In this document: piece after piece, positions 7,381 through 14,979 of the stretch
How positions within the stretch are numbered: the stretch's first letter is position 1
Layout of the letters: every line of letters begins with the position of its first letter
Source of the DNA: CAYSLC01 sp964431545
Lineage (GTDB): Bacteria; Desulfobacterota; Desulfobacteria; Desulfobacterales; JAABSP01
Assembly (NCBI GenBank): GCA_964431545.1
Contig: CAYSLC010000117.1
Span: forward strand, 1 to 17,473
DNA length: 17,473 bases
Reading direction: 5' to 3'
The notes under the pieces: generated by a model
Told to the model about the DNA's origin: nothing
Database searches by the model: none
What the model saw: only the letters and a program-made list of their open reading frames with translations
Translations under genes and position numbers: made by a program

Positions 7381-8151
7381 ATGGAATTGCTGAAAGGGTG
7401 CTCCCGTCGCACGTTGTTCTGGATTATCTTCTACATGGGACTCATGTGCATTCTGATCGATGTGGGATTCCTTCTTCTCCTGCGCATCGTCACCCCGATG
7501 ATCGCCGAGGCGACCCACGGGTACGCCTCCGTGGCTCGGGTCAAATCCTTGATCACCGACGCGGGGGCCGTGGTCGACCTGCTCCGGGTCTACTTCGTGC
7601 CGGTCTCCGCCGGGGTTTTCGCCCTCTTCGGACTCCTCCTGTGGCTCTGCCTGCGGCTCTCCTTCGGCCGGATGATCAAAAAGGGCGCCGTGGCCCTTCC
7701 CACGGAGTCGAAGACGCCGGTCACCCCCAAGAAGTCCTCCGAGGCCGAGCGCCGGGAGCGGGAGATCCAGGACCGGCGGCTGTTCCTCCATCTGTTGTCG
7801 GTGCTCCAGCGGGAGGGGCGGCTCATGGATTTCCTTGCCGAGGATCTCGACGAGTACGATGACGACCAGGTGGGCGCGGCCGTCCGGAACATCCACGAGA
7901 ACTGCAACAAGGCCCTGGAGAAGTACATCACCGCCGACGCGGTGATGGCGGAGAGCGAGGAGGAGGAGGTCACCGTCCCCCCCGAATTCGATCCGTCCGC
8001 CGTCAAGCTCACCGGCAACGTCACCGGCGATCCGCCCTTTACGGGGATTGTCCGCCATCGGGGGTGGCGGGCCGGGAAGATCGACCTTCCCACCCTCTCG
8101 GCGACCCGGGACCCGAACATCATCGCGCCCGCCGAAGTGGAGATCGTGTAA
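7381..8151 (+). CDS. DUF2760-family membrane protein
   Basis: The 256-residue protein has two hydrophobic helices (about residues 12-36 and 70-95) that should anchor it in the inner membrane. A charged linker with RREREIQDRR follows, and then a conserved C-terminal domain with LLSVLQREGRLMDFLAEDL (138-156), QVGAAVRNIHENC, VTVPPEFDPSAVKLTGNV and FTGIVRHRGWR. This matches what I know of DUF2760, a family of unknown function found next to unusual Hsp70 genes. It is the first gene of the operon, with the Hsp70 gene starting 35 bp later. Its DUF domain is predicted to face the cytoplasm and could recruit the Hsp70s to the membrane; that is inference. The start chosen is ATG 7381, with AGAGG at 7366-7370; an in-frame TTG at 7354 is less likely. 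Confidence 0.88.
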   Translation: MELLKGCSRRTLFWIIFYMGLMCILIDVGFLLLLRIVTPMIAEATHGYASVARVKSLITDAGAVVDLLRVYFVPVSAGVFALFGLLLWLCLRLSFGRMIKKGAVALPTESKTPVTPKKSSEAERREREIQDRRLFLHLLSVLQREGRLMDFLAEDLDEYDDDQVGAAVRNIHENCNKALEKYITADAVMAESEEEEVTVPPEFDPSAVKLTGNVTGDPPFTGIVRHRGWRAGKIDLPTLSATRDPNIIAPAEVEIV

Positions 8152-8186
8152 CGCCGTCAACCTGATTCGAATAACGAGGTGAATCC

Positions 8187-9989
8187 GTGTCAGAACCTGT
8201 CTACGTCATCGGGATCGATCTGGGAACCACCAACAGCGTCGTCGCCTATACCGAGGCCGCCGTGGAAAAGGGGCGAACCCCCGAGATCCGGGTCTTCCCC
8301 ATCCCCCAGCTCGTGGACCCCGGATCCGTGGAGAACCGGGACGTCCTGCCCTCCTTCATCCTGATCCCCGGAAAGCACGATGTCCCCGAGGGGTCCCTGG
8401 GCCTGCCCTGGGCCCCGGACAACGAGGTGGCCGTGGGGGAGTTCGGCAGGGAGCGGGGCGCGGAGCTGCCCCAGCGGCTGATCGCCTCCTCCAAGTCGTG
8501 GCTCTGCAACACCCTGGTGGACCGAAACGACAAGATCCTGCCCTGGGAGAGCAAGGAGGCGGCCTCCAAACGGTCGCCGGTGGAGGCGGCCGCCATGATC
8601 CTTCGCCACATCCGGGACGCCTGGAACCATGCCATGGCCGCCGATGATCCCGGCCTCCGGATGGAGGACCAGGATGTCCTGCTCACGGTGCCGGCCTCCT
8701 TCGACGCCGTGGCCCGGGAACTCACCGTCCAGGCGGCGGAGATGGCGGGACTGACCAACATCACCCTCCTGGAGGAGCCCCAGGCGGCCTTCTACGCCTG
8801 GATCCAGGCCGTCGGCGATCAGTGGCGGGAGTCGGTCCGGAAGGGGGACCTGGTCCTGGTCTGCGACGTGGGCGGCGGCACCTCCGATTTCAGCCTCATC
8901 AGCGTCTCCGAGCGGGACGGCGGCCTGGAACTGGAGCGGATCGCCGTGGGGGACCACCTTCTGGTGGGCGGCGACAACATGGATCTGGCCATGGCCTACG
9001 CCGTCTCCCAGCGCATGTCCCGGGAAAAGAAGCTCGACGCCTGGCAGATGCGGGGGCTGTGGCACGCCTGCCGCAAGGCCAAGGAGGTGCTCCTCTCCGA
9101 TCCGGAGACGACCGAGTACCCGGTGACCATCCTCGGCCGGGGGAGCAGCCTCATCGGCGGCACCAAAAAGAAGATCGTCACCGAGAAAGAGGTGGAGGAG
9201 ACGATCCTCTTCGGCTTCTTTCCCCAATGCGGGGGCGACGCCATCCCGACAACCCCCCAGCGCACGGGACTCAAGGAGGTGGGGCTCTCCTACGAGTCGG
9301 ATCCGGCCATCACCCACCACCTGGCCCATTTCCTCCACCGGCAGGAGAAGCAGGGACCCTCGCTGCCCACCGCCATCCTCTTCAACGGCGGGGTCATGAA
9401 GGCCCGGGCCGTCCGCGGCCGGGTGAAGGAGGTGATCGGGTCCTGGGGCGACGACGCCTCCGGGGCCGCCCTCCGGGAGATCGAATCCGGGGACCTCGAC
9501 CTGGCGGTGGCCCGTGGAGCCGCCTACTACGGTCTGGCCCGTCGCGGGGACGGGGTCCGGATCCGGGGCGGACTCAACCGGACCTACTACATCGGCGTGG
9601 CGGCCTCCCTGCCGGCCGTCCCCGGCATGCCGGTGCCCATCAAAGCCCTCTGCGTCGCCCCCTTCGGCATGGAGGAGGGCGCCCGGACGGTGCTGGAGGA
9701 CCAGGAGTTCGTGCTCATGGTGGGGGAGCCGGTCAAGTTCGATTTCCTCGGCTCCACCGTGCGCCTGGATGATCCCGTGGGCACGGTGGTGGACGACTGG
9801 GAGGAGGACGTGGAGGAGATCACCACCATCGAGACCACCCTGGACGGCGAGCCGGGCACCGCCGTTCCGGTTCTGCTGGAAGTTCAGGTGACCGAGATCG
9901 GAACATTGGAACTCTGGTGTGTCTCCCGGGAGGATGGGTCCCGGCGGTGGAAACTGGAGTTCAACGTCCGGGAACAGGCGTCCCGGTAG
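8187..9989 (+). CDS. Divergent Hsp70-family protein (DnaK-like ATPase, lidless)
   Basis: The 600-residue protein has a full actin-like ATPase domain: phosphate-1 motif GIDLGTTNS (9-17), LTVPASFDAVARE near 167, the connect motif LLEEPQAAFYAW near 194, phosphate-2 motif CDVGGGTSDF near 225, GGDN near 260 and an adenosine-site LFNGG near 397. The remaining 130 or so residues resemble only a beta-type substrate-binding part; the helical lid and disordered tail of DnaK are missing. By family knowledge it is an ATP-driven, chaperone-like or assembly protein, but no dnaJ, grpE or peptide client is encoded here. It starts at GTG 8187 with GAGGTG just upstream. It is paralogous to the next gene along the whole ATPase domain (shared KSWLC, VPASFD, DVGGGT.DF and GDHLL.GGDN). 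It is a member of the Hsp70 superfamily, not the housekeeping DnaK. Confidence 0.92.
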   Translation: MSEPVYVIGIDLGTTNSVVAYTEAAVEKGRTPEIRVFPIPQLVDPGSVENRDVLPSFILIPGKHDVPEGSLGLPWAPDNEVAVGEFGRERGAELPQRLIASSKSWLCNTLVDRNDKILPWESKEAASKRSPVEAAAMILRHIRDAWNHAMAADDPGLRMEDQDVLLTVPASFDAVARELTVQAAEMAGLTNITLLEEPQAAFYAWIQAVGDQWRESVRKGDLVLVCDVGGGTSDFSLISVSERDGGLELERIAVGDHLLVGGDNMDLAMAYAVSQRMSREKKLDAWQMRGLWHACRKAKEVLLSDPETTEYPVTILGRGSSLIGGTKKKIVTEKEVEETILFGFFPQCGGDAIPTTPQRTGLKEVGLSYESDPAITHHLAHFLHRQEKQGPSLPTAILFNGGVMKARAVRGRVKEVIGSWGDDASGAALREIESGDLDLAVARGAAYYGLARRGDGVRIRGGLNRTYYIGVAASLPAVPGMPVPIKALCVAPFGMEEGARTVLEDQEFVLMVGEPVKFDFLGSTVRLDDPVGTVVDDWEEDVEEITTIETTLDGEPGTAVPVLLEVQVTEIGTLELWCVSREDGSRRWKLEFNVREQASR

Positions 9990-10048
9990 GCGAATCCGGT
10001 CCTCGAGATCGGAGAATCGGCCCTCCCCGGCGGGCAGCAGGAGACCCC

Positions 10049-12832
10049 TTGAAGTTCACAGACCAGCGGTTCATCGTCGGCATCGACCTGGGGACCACCA
10101 ACTCGGCGGTCTCCTACGTGGATCTCTCCTCGGAGGCGGCCAAAAAGATCCGCCTCTTTCAGGTCCCTCAGCTCACCGGGGTCGGGGAGTTCGCCGGCCT
10201 GCCGGTGCTCCCCTCCTTTCTCTACATTCCGGGGGAATACGACATCTCCGCCGATGCCGTCTCCATCCCCTGGCAGCGGGAGGAGGACCACTTCGTGGGC
10301 GCCTTTGCCCGGGACCACGGGGCAAAGGTGCCGGCCCGACTGGTCTCCTCCGCCAAATCGTGGCTCTGCCATTCCCGTGTGGACCGCCGGGCCCGGATCC
10401 TGCCCTGGGGATCGGGGGAAGAGGTCCGGAAGGTCTCCCCGGTGCAGGCCACCGCCGCCTACCTGAGCCATGTCCGCCGGGCCTGGAACAGCACCCGTGG
10501 GGAGGACGCGGACCTCTATCTGGAAAACCAGGCGGTGATCATCACCGTCCCCGCCTCCTTCGACGAGGTGGCCCGGGACCTCACCCTGGAGGCGGCGGGC
10601 ATGGCCGGTCTCGGCAACGTCACCCTTCTGGAGGAGCCCCTGGCCGCCTTCTACAACTGGCTGATCCGCCACGAGAAGGAGTGGGACGCCCATGTGCGGC
10701 CCGATGAGCTGATCCTGGTCTGCGACGTGGGGGGCGGCACCACCGACTTCACCCTCATCACCCTGAGAGAGGTGGAGGGGAGTCCCCGGTTCGAGCGGAT
10801 CGCGGTGGGGGACCACCTGCTCCTGGGCGGCGACAACATCGACCTGGCCCTGGCCCGGCTGATGGAGACCCGGTTTTCCAAAAAGAAGCAGTCCCTGAGC
10901 GCCGATCGGTGGAAGGCCCTGTGCCACCAGTGCCGCCAGGCCAAAGAGATGATCCTGGACGGCCGGGCCGACCGGCGGAAGATCACCCTCATGGGCAAGG
11001 GCCGGAAGCTCATCGCCGAGACCCTGTCGGCGGAGCTGGATCGGCGGACCGTGGAGGAGACGGTGCTCGCCGGCTTCTTCCCCGATGCGGCCCCGGGGAC
11101 GCCCCGGGAGGGTGCCGGCCGGAAGGGGATCACCGAGTTCGGGCTCCCCTACGAGCAGGAGCCGGCGATCACCAAACACCTCGGTTGGTTTCTGGACCGC
11201 CACCGGGAGGAGGTGCGGGGGATGCTCGACCGGGAGAGCCATGCGCCGGACCTGATCCTCTTCAACGGCGGGTCCCTCAAGGCCGATGTGGTCCAGGAGC
11301 GGATCCGGGCCGCCATCCGGCACTGGTTCGCCATCGAGGACGACGACCTGCCCCGGGTGCTGAGCAACCCCGATCCCGATTTGTCGGTGGCCCTGGGCGC
11401 CGCCTACTACGGCCTGGTGAAGATGGGCCAGGGGGTTCGGGTGGGCAGCGGCAGCCCGCGGGCCTACTATCTCGGGGTGGCCCGGGAGGAAGCGGCCGCG
11501 GCCGGGGCGGACGCCATCTGTATCGTGGAGCGGGGGCTCGACGAGGGGTCCCGCATCGATCTGCCCGACAAGAAGTTCGAGGTGCTGGCCAATCAACCGG
11601 TGACCTTCGACATCTACAGCTCCACCTACCGGTCCGGGGACCGGTGCGGGGATCTCGTCCCGGTGGATGACACCGTCACCGCCCTGCCGCCCCTTCAGAC
11701 GGTGGTACAGTTTGGAAAGAAGGGGACCAGGACCGCCCTCCCGGTGCACATGGAGGCCGAATACACCGAGATGGGGACCCTGGCTCTCTGGTGCCGGTCC
11801 GCCGTCACCGACCACCGGTGGAAGCTCCAGTTCCAGCTCCGGGACAGGGGGCCCGAGGTGGAGAGCGCCGGGGTGGCCGAGGAGGACGTCTTTGACGAGG
11901 CCATGGTGGCCGAGGTCCGGCGGCGGGTGGAGGAGGCCTTTGCCGATCCCGGCGACGACCAGCGGCTCCAGGGGTTGGCCAAAACCGTTTCCAAAACGGT
12001 GGACCGGCCCAAGGACCGCTGGCCCCTGGGCCTGATCCGGTCCATGGCCGACGTGCTTCTGAAGCAGAGCAAGGCCCGGGAGGTCAAGCCCTTGGTGGAG
12101 GGCCGATGGCTCAATCTCACCGGCTTCTGCATGCGGCCGGGGTTCGGGGAAGGCTTCGACGACCATCGGATGAAACGGATCTGGAAACTCTACAAGCCCG
12201 GGCCGGTCCATGGGAACAACAACCAGGTCCGGACCGAATGGTGGATCCTCTGGCGGCGGGTGGCCGGGGGGCTCAAACCCGGTCAGCAGCGCCAGTTCTT
12301 CCAGGATATCTCCGGGATGCTGCTGCCCAAGTCCGGAAAGGGAAAGTCCAAGGTTTCCCCCCAGGAGCACCTGGAGATGTGGATGGCCGTGGCCAACATG
12401 GAGCAGCTCCTGGTGAAGGACAAGGCAAAACTGGGTCGGCAGCTCCTCACCGAACTCAATACAAAAAAGCCGAAGGCCCAGCAGTTCTGGTCCCTGTCCC
12501 GGATCGGGGCCCGGGAACTCCTCTACGGGCCGGCGGACCGGGTGGTCTCCCCCAACGAGGTGTCCGGCTGGATCGACCGTCTCCTCTCAACGGAATGGCG
12601 GGACCCCAAACCGGTCGGCAATGCGCTCCTGCAGATGGCCCGCCGGACCGGCGACCGGATCCGGGACCTCGACGACAAGGCGAGGGGCCGGGCGGCCGAC
12701 TGGCTTGCGGATCATGATTTTTCCGACGAACGGATCAAGGTCCTGGAGGCGGTCGTGCCCCTGGCCCGCCGGGAAGAGAGCACCATCTTCGGCGAATCCC
12801 TTCCCTCCGGCATCATCCTCAAATCTGAGTAG
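10049..12832 (+). CDS. Divergent Hsp70-family protein with long C-terminal helical extension (DUF3731-like)
   Basis: The 927-residue protein has an Hsp70 ATPase domain: GIDLGTTNS (11-19), ITVPASFDEVARD near 166, LLEEPLAAFYNW near 193, CDVGGGTTDF near 225, GGDNID near 260 and LFNGG near 404. A beta-type region runs to about residue 605. From about 610 to the end is an extra domain of about 315 residues, rich in Arg, Trp and helices (SKTVDRPKDRW, NNNQVRTEWWILWRR, MWMAVANMEQLL, QFWSLSRIGAREL), which I match from memory to DUF3731. Its function is unknown. The start is TTG 10049, five bases after CAGGAGA; the frame is open further upstream but overlaps the first Hsp70 gene and looks non-coding. 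The 59-bp gap and shared context point to one operon. It ends 9 bp from the convergent FlgO-like gene. Confidence 0.9.
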   Translation: MKFTDQRFIVGIDLGTTNSAVSYVDLSSEAAKKIRLFQVPQLTGVGEFAGLPVLPSFLYIPGEYDISADAVSIPWQREEDHFVGAFARDHGAKVPARLVSSAKSWLCHSRVDRRARILPWGSGEEVRKVSPVQATAAYLSHVRRAWNSTRGEDADLYLENQAVIITVPASFDEVARDLTLEAAGMAGLGNVTLLEEPLAAFYNWLIRHEKEWDAHVRPDELILVCDVGGGTTDFTLITLREVEGSPRFERIAVGDHLLLGGDNIDLALARLMETRFSKKKQSLSADRWKALCHQCRQAKEMILDGRADRRKITLMGKGRKLIAETLSAELDRRTVEETVLAGFFPDAAPGTPREGAGRKGITEFGLPYEQEPAITKHLGWFLDRHREEVRGMLDRESHAPDLILFNGGSLKADVVQERIRAAIRHWFAIEDDDLPRVLSNPDPDLSVALGAAYYGLVKMGQGVRVGSGSPRAYYLGVAREEAAAAGADAICIVERGLDEGSRIDLPDKKFEVLANQPVTFDIYSSTYRSGDRCGDLVPVDDTVTALPPLQTVVQFGKKGTRTALPVHMEAEYTEMGTLALWCRSAVTDHRWKLQFQLRDRGPEVESAGVAEEDVFDEAMVAEVRRRVEEAFADPGDDQRLQGLAKTVSKTVDRPKDRWPLGLIRSMADVLLKQSKAREVKPLVEGRWLNLTGFCMRPGFGEGFDDHRMKRIWKLYKPGPVHGNNNQVRTEWWILWRRVAGGLKPGQQRQFFQDISGMLLPKSGKGKSKVSPQEHLEMWMAVANMEQLLVKDKAKLGRQLLTELNTKKPKAQQFWSLSRIGARELLYGPADRVVSPNEVSGWIDRLLSTEWRDPKPVGNALLQMARRTGDRIRDLDDKARGRAADWLADHDFSDERIKVLEAVVPLARREESTIFGESLPSGIILKSE

Positions 12833-12841
12833 CCCCCAGGT

Positions 12842-13414
12842 TCAATCCAGCGGCCCCGGCGGAAACCGGCCCTCCTTGGGGCGGATGACCGTGGAGAGCA
12901 TTCGGCGGTTATTCTCCCCCAGGGGCAGTTTGTACTCATGGGCGGCGATGATGGTACGGTCGGCGGTGTTGATCAACCGGGCCGAGACATAGACCACGTC
13001 GTCGGCGGCCGCATAGGTGCCGGCCATCAGGACGGTGGCGTCATGGGCGGTACCGACCTCCAGAAGCTCCCGGGAGAGCAGCATCTCCCCCTGTTCCCCG
13101 GGCAGAAAAGGGGAGGGCGGCTCCATCTCCACCACGGTGAATCCCCGGTGGATGAGGCGGGCGGCCATGTGATCGGCCATGATGCGGCCGAAGGTGGAGG
13201 ATTCGAGAAGGTCGTCCACGTTGACGAAGCTCGCCGCCACGATGGTCTGATCCCTCAGAAAGGGGGGATTGAGCTGGGCGATCAGTTCGTCCGCCGCCTC
13301 GTAGCTCGCTTCAATGAGGTTGGTGTCCAGGTCATAGTAGGCGGCCATGTGGATGCAGCCCGCAAAGGGTAAGATGAATACGAGGATTGCGATGGCGGTG
13401 GAACGTTTCATCAT
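12842..13414 (-). CDS. FlgO-family outer-membrane lipoprotein
   Basis: The 190-residue protein starts with a signal peptide ending in a lipobox: basic MMKR, hydrophobic AIAILVFILPFAG, then the Cys to be lipidated (C20). The mature part carries a FlgO-type domain: ADELIAQL, TIVAASFVNVDDLLESSTFGRIMADHMAARLIHRGF, MLLSREL and VLMAGTYAAADDVVYVSARLIN. In Vibrio, FlgO is an outer-membrane lipoprotein needed for flagellar stability, but members also occur away from flagellar genes, as here. The ATG pair at 13414/13411 sits after GGAAAAGAG. An upstream in-frame ATG (13471) has no Shine-Dalgarno and would place 19 polar residues before the signal peptide, so I reject it. It has its own promoter at 13534-13563. 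A role in envelope assembly is inferred; a link to motility is not shown by this window. Confidence 0.87.
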   Translation of the reverse strand: MMKRSTAIAILVFILPFAGCIHMAAYYDLDTNLIEASYEAADELIAQLNPPFLRDQTIVAASFVNVDDLLESSTFGRIMADHMAARLIHRGFTVVEMEPPSPFLPGEQGEMLLSRELLEVGTAHDATVLMAGTYAAADDVVYVSARLINTADRTIIAAHEYKLPLGENNRRMLSTVIRPKEGRFPPGPLD

Positions 13415-13533
13415 CTCTTTTCCATCCCTTTTTCTTCGGGTATCGGGGATTGCGGGGAAACGGCGCTTCATGGTTCGCCCGGCACGGTTATGGTTCGCGT
13501 TTTTTTTATGGATCGCATGGTCCGTAGGCGGCC

Positions 13534-13563
13534 ATTATGGCAGAGGGGGGGGGGAGGTGTCAA
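13534..13563 (-). promoter_or_regulatory. Sigma70-type promoter of the FlgO-like gene with a 10-G spacer tract
   Basis: On the minus strand TTGACA (13563-13558) and CATAAT (13539-13534) are separated by 18 bases. The plus strand of the spacer holds ten consecutive Gs (13545-13554). Transcription would start near 13527, about 110 bases before the chosen start codon. The rest of the 224-base gap between the two minus-strand genes holds no gene I can support. Confidence 0.6.
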
Positions 13564-13638
13564 ATCAAACTCGGCCCGAATCCGGCTCCCCGCCCCCGCG
13601 GATCCGCGCCCGGAACCGGCGGTGGCGGGTGGACCGGA

Positions 13639-14691
13639 TCAGGATCCGTCCGACATGGGAGAGGCCTCCTCGTCCATGTGCCGGGCCCCCTCCATGAGCA
13701 GCTTCATGAAGTCGCCCAGGGGCGCCCGGTGGCGTTCCGGCTCCGGGAGTCCCGGAGAGAACTTGAACCGGCCCTGCTTCTCCTTCAGGATTTCGTAGAA
13801 GGCACGGCTCCCCTCCAGATCATCGTACCTTGCCCCGACGATCTCCCCGTTGTTGAAGACCACGGTCCCCGGTCCCGCCGACAGTTCGAAGGAGAGGACG
13901 CCGGTCTTCTGGTTGAGGTTGAACATCTGGAAGAGGCCGGAGGGGGGCATTTCGGTCAGTTTTCCCACCATTCCCGAGGAGAACTCCTCCAGCATGAGGA
14001 GGTTGGTGCGGGCCAGGCGCCGGGCCAGGAGACAGGCCAGGTACATCTGGAGCTGGGGGTATTTCTGGAGAACCCGCCGGAAGTCGTCTCCGTTGAGGTA
14101 GAGGACCCGCGCCGGCGCCACCACCCGGATGGTGGCGCCCACGTTGTCGCCGCTCAACAGGCTCATCTCCCCGAAGATCTCTCCCTTGCCCAGGTACGCG
14201 ATGCTGATGTCCTCGTCCCCCAGCACCTCCACCTTTCCCGAGACGATGATAAAGAGGTTCCGGCCCGTATCCCCCTTCTTGATGATGCACTCCCCCGCAT
14301 CATACCCCTTCAGCTTGAGGAAAGAGACCAGTTCCCGGATGTTGGACTCCTCCAGGGCCTGGAAGAAGGGAAACTTGGTGAGGATGTTGATGAGCGGCGT
14401 GATATCCTGCTGGTGTTCCCCGGACGGGGGGATCTTCTCCCGGGGCGGCCCCGGCAGGTACTCCAGCCGGATCAGGCCGGTGCATTCGCTGCAGTCGAAT
14501 ACATATTTGCGGCGGTTATCCGTGTCTCCATATTTAATGAGGACTTCCATGATGTCCCCGGCCAGGATGATACAGGTGGCTTTGTTTCCGGACGGACGGA
14601 TGCCCGTGCCGGACAAGGTCAGTTCATCCCCGACCTTGTATAGGGGGCATTCATGGGCGCCGATCACGCAGACGGTGGCCTCTGCGGGCAT
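13639..14691 (-). CDS. Cyclic-nucleotide-binding-fold protein with Cys-rich N-terminus and DUF4388 C-terminus
   Basis: The 350-residue protein has three parts. Residues 1-80 hold five cysteines (C8, C15, C40, C67, C70; CSEC at 67-70) and a CPLYKVGDEL segment reminiscent of TIGR04076. Residues about 105-225 form a cNMP-binding beta-roll (GDTGRNLFIIVSGKVEV, GEIFGEMSLLSG). Residues about 238-335 match DUF4388, known from Myxococcus/Geobacter-type signalling proteins. In the phosphate-binding cassette, the Arg expected after FGEMSLLSGDN is V184, so classical cAMP binding is doubtful. There is no helix-turn-helix, so it is not a simple Crp-type activator. The ATG is preceded by AAAGGAGGA at ideal spacing. 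It is divergent from the Cys-motif/citrate synthase unit and could share the 14850-14864 operator region. The specific function is unknown. Confidence 0.87.
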   Translation of the reverse strand: MPAEATVCVIGAHECPLYKVGDELTLSGTGIRPSGNKATCIILAGDIMEVLIKYGDTDNRRKYVFDCSECTGLIRLEYLPGPPREKIPPSGEHQQDITPLINILTKFPFFQALEESNIRELVSFLKLKGYDAGECIIKKGDTGRNLFIIVSGKVEVLGDEDISIAYLGKGEIFGEMSLLSGDNVGATIRVVAPARVLYLNGDDFRRVLQKYPQLQMYLACLLARRLARTNLLMLEEFSSGMVGKLTEMPPSGLFQMFNLNQKTGVLSFELSAGPGTVVFNNGEIVGARYDDLEGSRAFYEILKEKQGRFKFSPGLPEPERHRAPLGDFMKLLMEGARHMDEEASPMSDGS

Positions 14692-14836
14692 GGGGGGTTC
14701 CTCCTTTGGGGGTCTGTCCTGGCATCCCCGTCTTCCTTCCCTGAATGTTTAGCCAATCCGAACCGATCTTTCAAGGGTGGATGGAAAAAAAGGGCCGTGG
14801 GTCGTCCTCGATCCGTCCCTTTCGGTCAACTTCCTA

Positions 14837-14865
14837 TTGAAAAATCTTTTGATAATCGTTATAAA
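14837..14865 (+). promoter_or_regulatory. Sigma70-type promoter of the Cys-motif protein/citrate synthase/PerR unit
   Basis: TTGAAA (14837-14842) and TATAAA (14860-14865) are separated by exactly 17 bases, in the most AT-rich stretch of the right half. Transcription would start near 14872, about 108 bases before the first gene. The PerR/Fur-like box overlaps the spacer and the -10. Confidence 0.65.
14850..14864. promoter_or_regulatory. PerR/Fur-like operator box
   Basis: TGATAATCGTTATAA matches the PerR consensus TTATAAT-n-ATTATAA at 12 of 14 defined positions, as a 7-1-7 inverted repeat. It overlaps the -10 of the promoter at 14837-14865, the expected place for a repressor site. A PerR-like regulator is encoded about 1.7 kb downstream in the same unit, so autoregulation is likely. 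The Fur consensus is similar, so the regulator could also be another Fur-family member. Confidence 0.55.
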
Positions 14866-14979
14866 TAAGGTCTCTGAAAACAGTCACGGGGGTGCGCCGA
14901 CCCGTGGATCCCTGTCATGTCCGTCGACCGGAAGATTACCATGCATCGGGCCCTGGAGCCCAGAGGAGAATCCCATCCC

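Noticed and set aside
7373..7393. Mini reading frame ATG CAG GTA TGG AAT TGC TGA overlapping the DUF2760 start, as a leader peptide
   Set aside because: It is only six codons and too close to AGAGG for good initiation; no regulatory codon pattern is seen.
9917..10048. N-terminal extension of the second Hsp70 from an upstream start
   Set aside because: It overlaps the end of the first Hsp70 gene, lacks family similarity and ignores the good Shine-Dalgarno before TTG 10049.
9884..12370. Long open frame (828 codons) on the minus strand opposite the second Hsp70
   Set aside because: It is antisense to a gene with intact Hsp70 motifs; the composition is low-complexity and shows no domain.
12830..12845. 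Bidirectional terminator between the convergent Hsp70 and FlgO-like genes
   Set aside because: The stops are only 9 bases apart and no hairpin with a T-tract is visible.
13412..13471. Longer start (ATG 13471) for the FlgO-like lipoprotein
   Set aside because: It has no ribosome site and would put a polar, basic stretch in front of the signal peptide.
13498..13507. Run of eight Ts as a Rho-independent terminator on the plus strand
   Set aside because: No stable G-C hairpin directly precedes it, and no plus-strand gene ends nearby.
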